From positions 1-64,000 of the forward strand of contig JAPOSZ010000030.1 in assembly GCA_026709415.1 (NCBI GenBank): a stretch of DNA of 64,000 bases, given 5' to 3'. The notes under the pieces are model-generated. The model worked only from the letters and a program-made list of their open reading frames with translations. It made no database searches and was not told the origin of the DNA. The position numbers were made by a program, and so were the translations under genes. The DNA comes from Flavobacteriaceae bacterium (GTDB lineage: Bacteria > Bacteroidota > Bacteroidia > Flavobacteriales > Flavobacteriaceae). The first letter of the stretch is position 1. Every line of letters begins with the position of its first letter. Below, one piece after another: positions 62,372-64,000 of the stretch.

Positions 62372-64000
62372 ATGCACAGACGATTTTCTAGATTGTTTGG
62401 TAGAAAGATCACGGTTTTTCTACTGATTCATGGTTTTTTATGGGGGGGGGTATTTTCTAACGACATACGCGCCCAAGAAAAGACTATTTCTGGGACCGTC
62501 TTGGATGATCAAGAAGTTCCATTGCCTGGAGCAACTATTTTAGTTCAAGATGAAAACCGAGGAGTCTCCACTGACTTTGATGGAAATTTCACCATTGAAG
62601 TTTCAGTTGGAGATGTTATTGTTGTCAGTTATGTAGGTTTTGAAAACCAGACATTGACTGTCGACCAAAGGGATAGGTATGCTATTTCATTGCAACCGAG
62701 TTCCGAACTTGAAGAGGTTGTGGTTATGGGTTATGGAACCCTCACTAGGAGTGAATTGACTGGTTCTGCCGTACAAGTGACGGCTGAAGAGATCGGTAAC
62801 TTTCCTGTGACTTCTGTGGATCAAATTTTGCAAGGTAAAGTTCCTGGTTTATATTTATGGGGGAATTCAGGAACACCTGGTGCCACATCGAATGTGTTGA
62901 TTCGCGGCAGATCCTCTATCAATGCCTCCAATGCCCCTTTATATGTCATCGATGGGGTTCCAATCAATGTTCGTGATGTAGGATTAGGAGGAGGAGCCTC
63001 CTCTTTAAGTACTCTAGCTGGAGTGAATGCCACCGATATCGAATCAATCACCGTGCTTAAAGACGCCACGGCCACAGCCCAGTATGGTTCACGAGGCTCA
63101 GGTGGCGTTATCGTTATCAATACCAAAAAGTCGGCACAAGGAAAAATTGCTATCAATGTTGATGCCAATTATGGTTGGTCAAATGATGCCATTGATGGGC
63201 CTGTTATGCTAACAGCTGCTGAACGTAGAGAGTTGTTTTTTGATGGAATATTTAACACTTACGGAGAAAGAAATGGCTTTAACCGTGAAGGGGCTGAGCA
63301 ATTTTATTTAGATAACACAAGATTTTTTGGCTTAACGTATAAAAACTGGGCAGATCAAGGCGAGTATAACGAAGATTGGGCTGATTTAATTACAGTGGAT
63401 AATGCTCCATCTCAAAATATCAATATATCTGCAAGGGGTGGTTCGGAAGCCCTCAACTTTAGAGCTTCGGTAGGTTATCAATCAAATGAAGCGACCGTTG
63501 TTGGTTCTGAGTTTGAATCGATCAATGGAACTTTCAACGTTCAATTTAAAATTTCAGACAAACTGACATTTTCTACCAACAATAGATTCAGTATAATAGA
63601 ATTAGATGGTCTTCTTGAAGATTCAGCTTATTTTTCGAGTCCAAGAACTGCGAAATATTTTATGCCACCAACTTCTCGCGCGTTCAATGAAGATGGCAGC
63701 TATAATATCAATAACTTAAATACAAACCTATTCAATCCATTATATTTAGCAGAGAATGATATAAGTTTAAATCAGTTTTTCAACATATCGAGTGCTCAAA
63801 GATTTAAGTGGCAAACCCCAATAGAAAATCTTGTTTTAGAATCTGTTTTATCTGTTGACCACGGACGGACATGGTATCGACAGTATAATAATAGAGTACA
63901 TGCAGATGCTGTTGGAGATGCAGGAACTGCCTCTTTGTCAGCAAATCATTTTGCCGATTTTACAATCCAAAACATATTGACGTATTCTATAAATTTTGAA
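62372..64000 (+). CDS. SusC/RagA-family TonB-linked outer-membrane protein (3' truncated by window)
   Basis: ATG 62372; 543 codons are visible and the frame is open at the window end. The signal peptide (about 1-35) ends SNDIRAQ. CarboxypepD-reg follows (KTISGTVLDDQEVPLPGATI, FDGNFTIEV). The TonB/plug boundary has the SusC signature ELEEVVVMGYGTLTRSELTG, VDQILQGKVPGLYL, IRGRSSINASNAPLYVIDGV and VLKDATATAQYGSRGSGGVI. The barrel follows. A SusD partner should lie beyond 64000. A run of nine G (62442-62450) encodes WGGV inside the signal peptide, a possible phase-variation tract. Confidence 0.93.
   Translation, partial: MHRRFSRLFGRKITVFLLIHGFLWGGVFSNDIRAQEKTISGTVLDDQEVPLPGATILVQDENRGVSTDFDGNFTIEVSVGDVIVVSYVGFENQTLTVDQRDRYAISLQPSSELEEVVVMGYGTLTRSELTGSAVQVTAEEIGNFPVTSVDQILQGKVPGLYLWGNSGTPGATSNVLIRGRSSINASNAPLYVIDGVPINVRDVGLGGGASSLSTLAGVNATDIESITVLKDATATAQYGSRGSGGVIVINTKKSAQGKIAINVDANYGWSNDAIDGPVMLTAAERRELFFDGIFNTYGERNGFNREGAEQFYLDNTRFFGLTYKNWADQGEYNEDWADLITVDNAPSQNINISARGGSEALNFRASVGYQSNEATVVGSEFESINGTFNVQFKISDKLTFSTNNRFSIIELDGLLEDSAYFSSPRTAKYFMPPTSRAFNEDGSYNINNLNTNLFNPLYLAENDISLNQFFNISSAQRFKWQTPIENLVLESVLSVDHGRTWYRQYNNRVHADAVGDAGTASLSANHFADFTIQNILTYSINFE
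62442..62450 (+). repeat. G9 homopolymer within the SusC signal-peptide coding region
   Basis: Nine consecutive G in otherwise AT-rich DNA, reading TGG GGG GGG GTA in frame. Gain or loss of one G would truncate the receptor early in translation, making this a candidate slipped-strand contingency site. The current length keeps the gene ON. Confidence 0.8.

Overview
The window comes from the chromosome of a flavobacterium (Bacteroidetes, Flavobacteriia). The evidence is AT-rich DNA, gliding-motility genes (gldD, gldE, gldH), TonB receptors with CarboxypepD-reg N-termini including a SusC-type receptor, atpD-atpC away from the rest of the ATP synthase, the ileS-dksA-lspA and ricT-gldH-PBP1A arrangements, no obvious Shine-Dalgarno sequences, and a recurring TAnnTTTG promoter box. 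Two sulfatases hint at a marine or algal-polysaccharide lifestyle. This is inference from content, not a species assignment.

Layout. 1-900: end of a probable restriction-modification locus (MjaI-type endonuclease). 1.0-6.1 kb: lspA, lipoprotein, dksA-like, ileS operon. 6.1-8.7 kb: a transposon graveyard (serine recombinase and IS21 remnants) around one small membrane-protein gene. 8.7-10.4 kb: XRE/ImmA regulator with a frameshifted DUF4411 PIN-like toxin. 10.6-15.2 kb: gdhA, recO, haem-type TonB receptor. 15.3-16.3 kb: IS5 remnant and a decayed MNT/HEPN-like pair. 16.2-22.3 kb: panC, flippase-like protein and radA, divergent from a GT5 half-protein and a DUF4270 lipoprotein. 22.5-25.4 kb: PQQ-type sugar dehydrogenase and HigB/HigA-ImmA. 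25.5-35.3 kb: DUF6146, YpdA-like flavoprotein, two sulfatases, acyltransferase, TonB receptor, with diverged repeats between them. 35.4-37.6 kb: atpD, atpC, recX. 37.6-39 kb: small ORFs and IS-like debris. 39-48.3 kb: envelope genes (HU-CCDC81/SPOR, EnvC-like, DUF4292, two M16 peptidases, HMA lipoprotein, gldD, gldE). 48.4-54.7 kb: mutY, HU, a 30-residue ribosomal-type peptide, rng, a multidomain sigma-region-4-like protein, trpS. 54.8-57.1 kb: small accessory genes, an IS5 fragment and tRNA-Val. 57.2-62.2 kb: PBP1A, gldH, ricT, trhO. 62.4-64 kb: start of a SusC-like receptor with a G9 tract in its signal-peptide coding region, cut by the window end.

How the genes work together. Most of the window is conserved housekeeping and envelope biology. 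Lipoprotein maturation (lspA) serves many lipoproteins seen here (DUF4270, PQQ dehydrogenase, DUF4292, HMA protein, GldD, GldH). PBP1A, EnvC-like and SPOR proteins belong to cell-wall synthesis and remodelling. Accessory material clusters at 0-10.4, 15.3-16.3, 23.9-25.4, 27-31.2, 37.6-39 and 54.8-57 kb, and much of it is decaying.

The best candidate for an undescribed system is the protein at 51954-53759. It appears to combine an alpha-CTD-like helix-hairpin-helix, a sigma-70 region-4-like HTH, two winged-helix-like repeats and a helicase-associated-like C-terminus. Second is the G9 tract at 62442-62450, a candidate phase-variation switch. I saw no CRISPR array, rRNA or intact insertion sequence.
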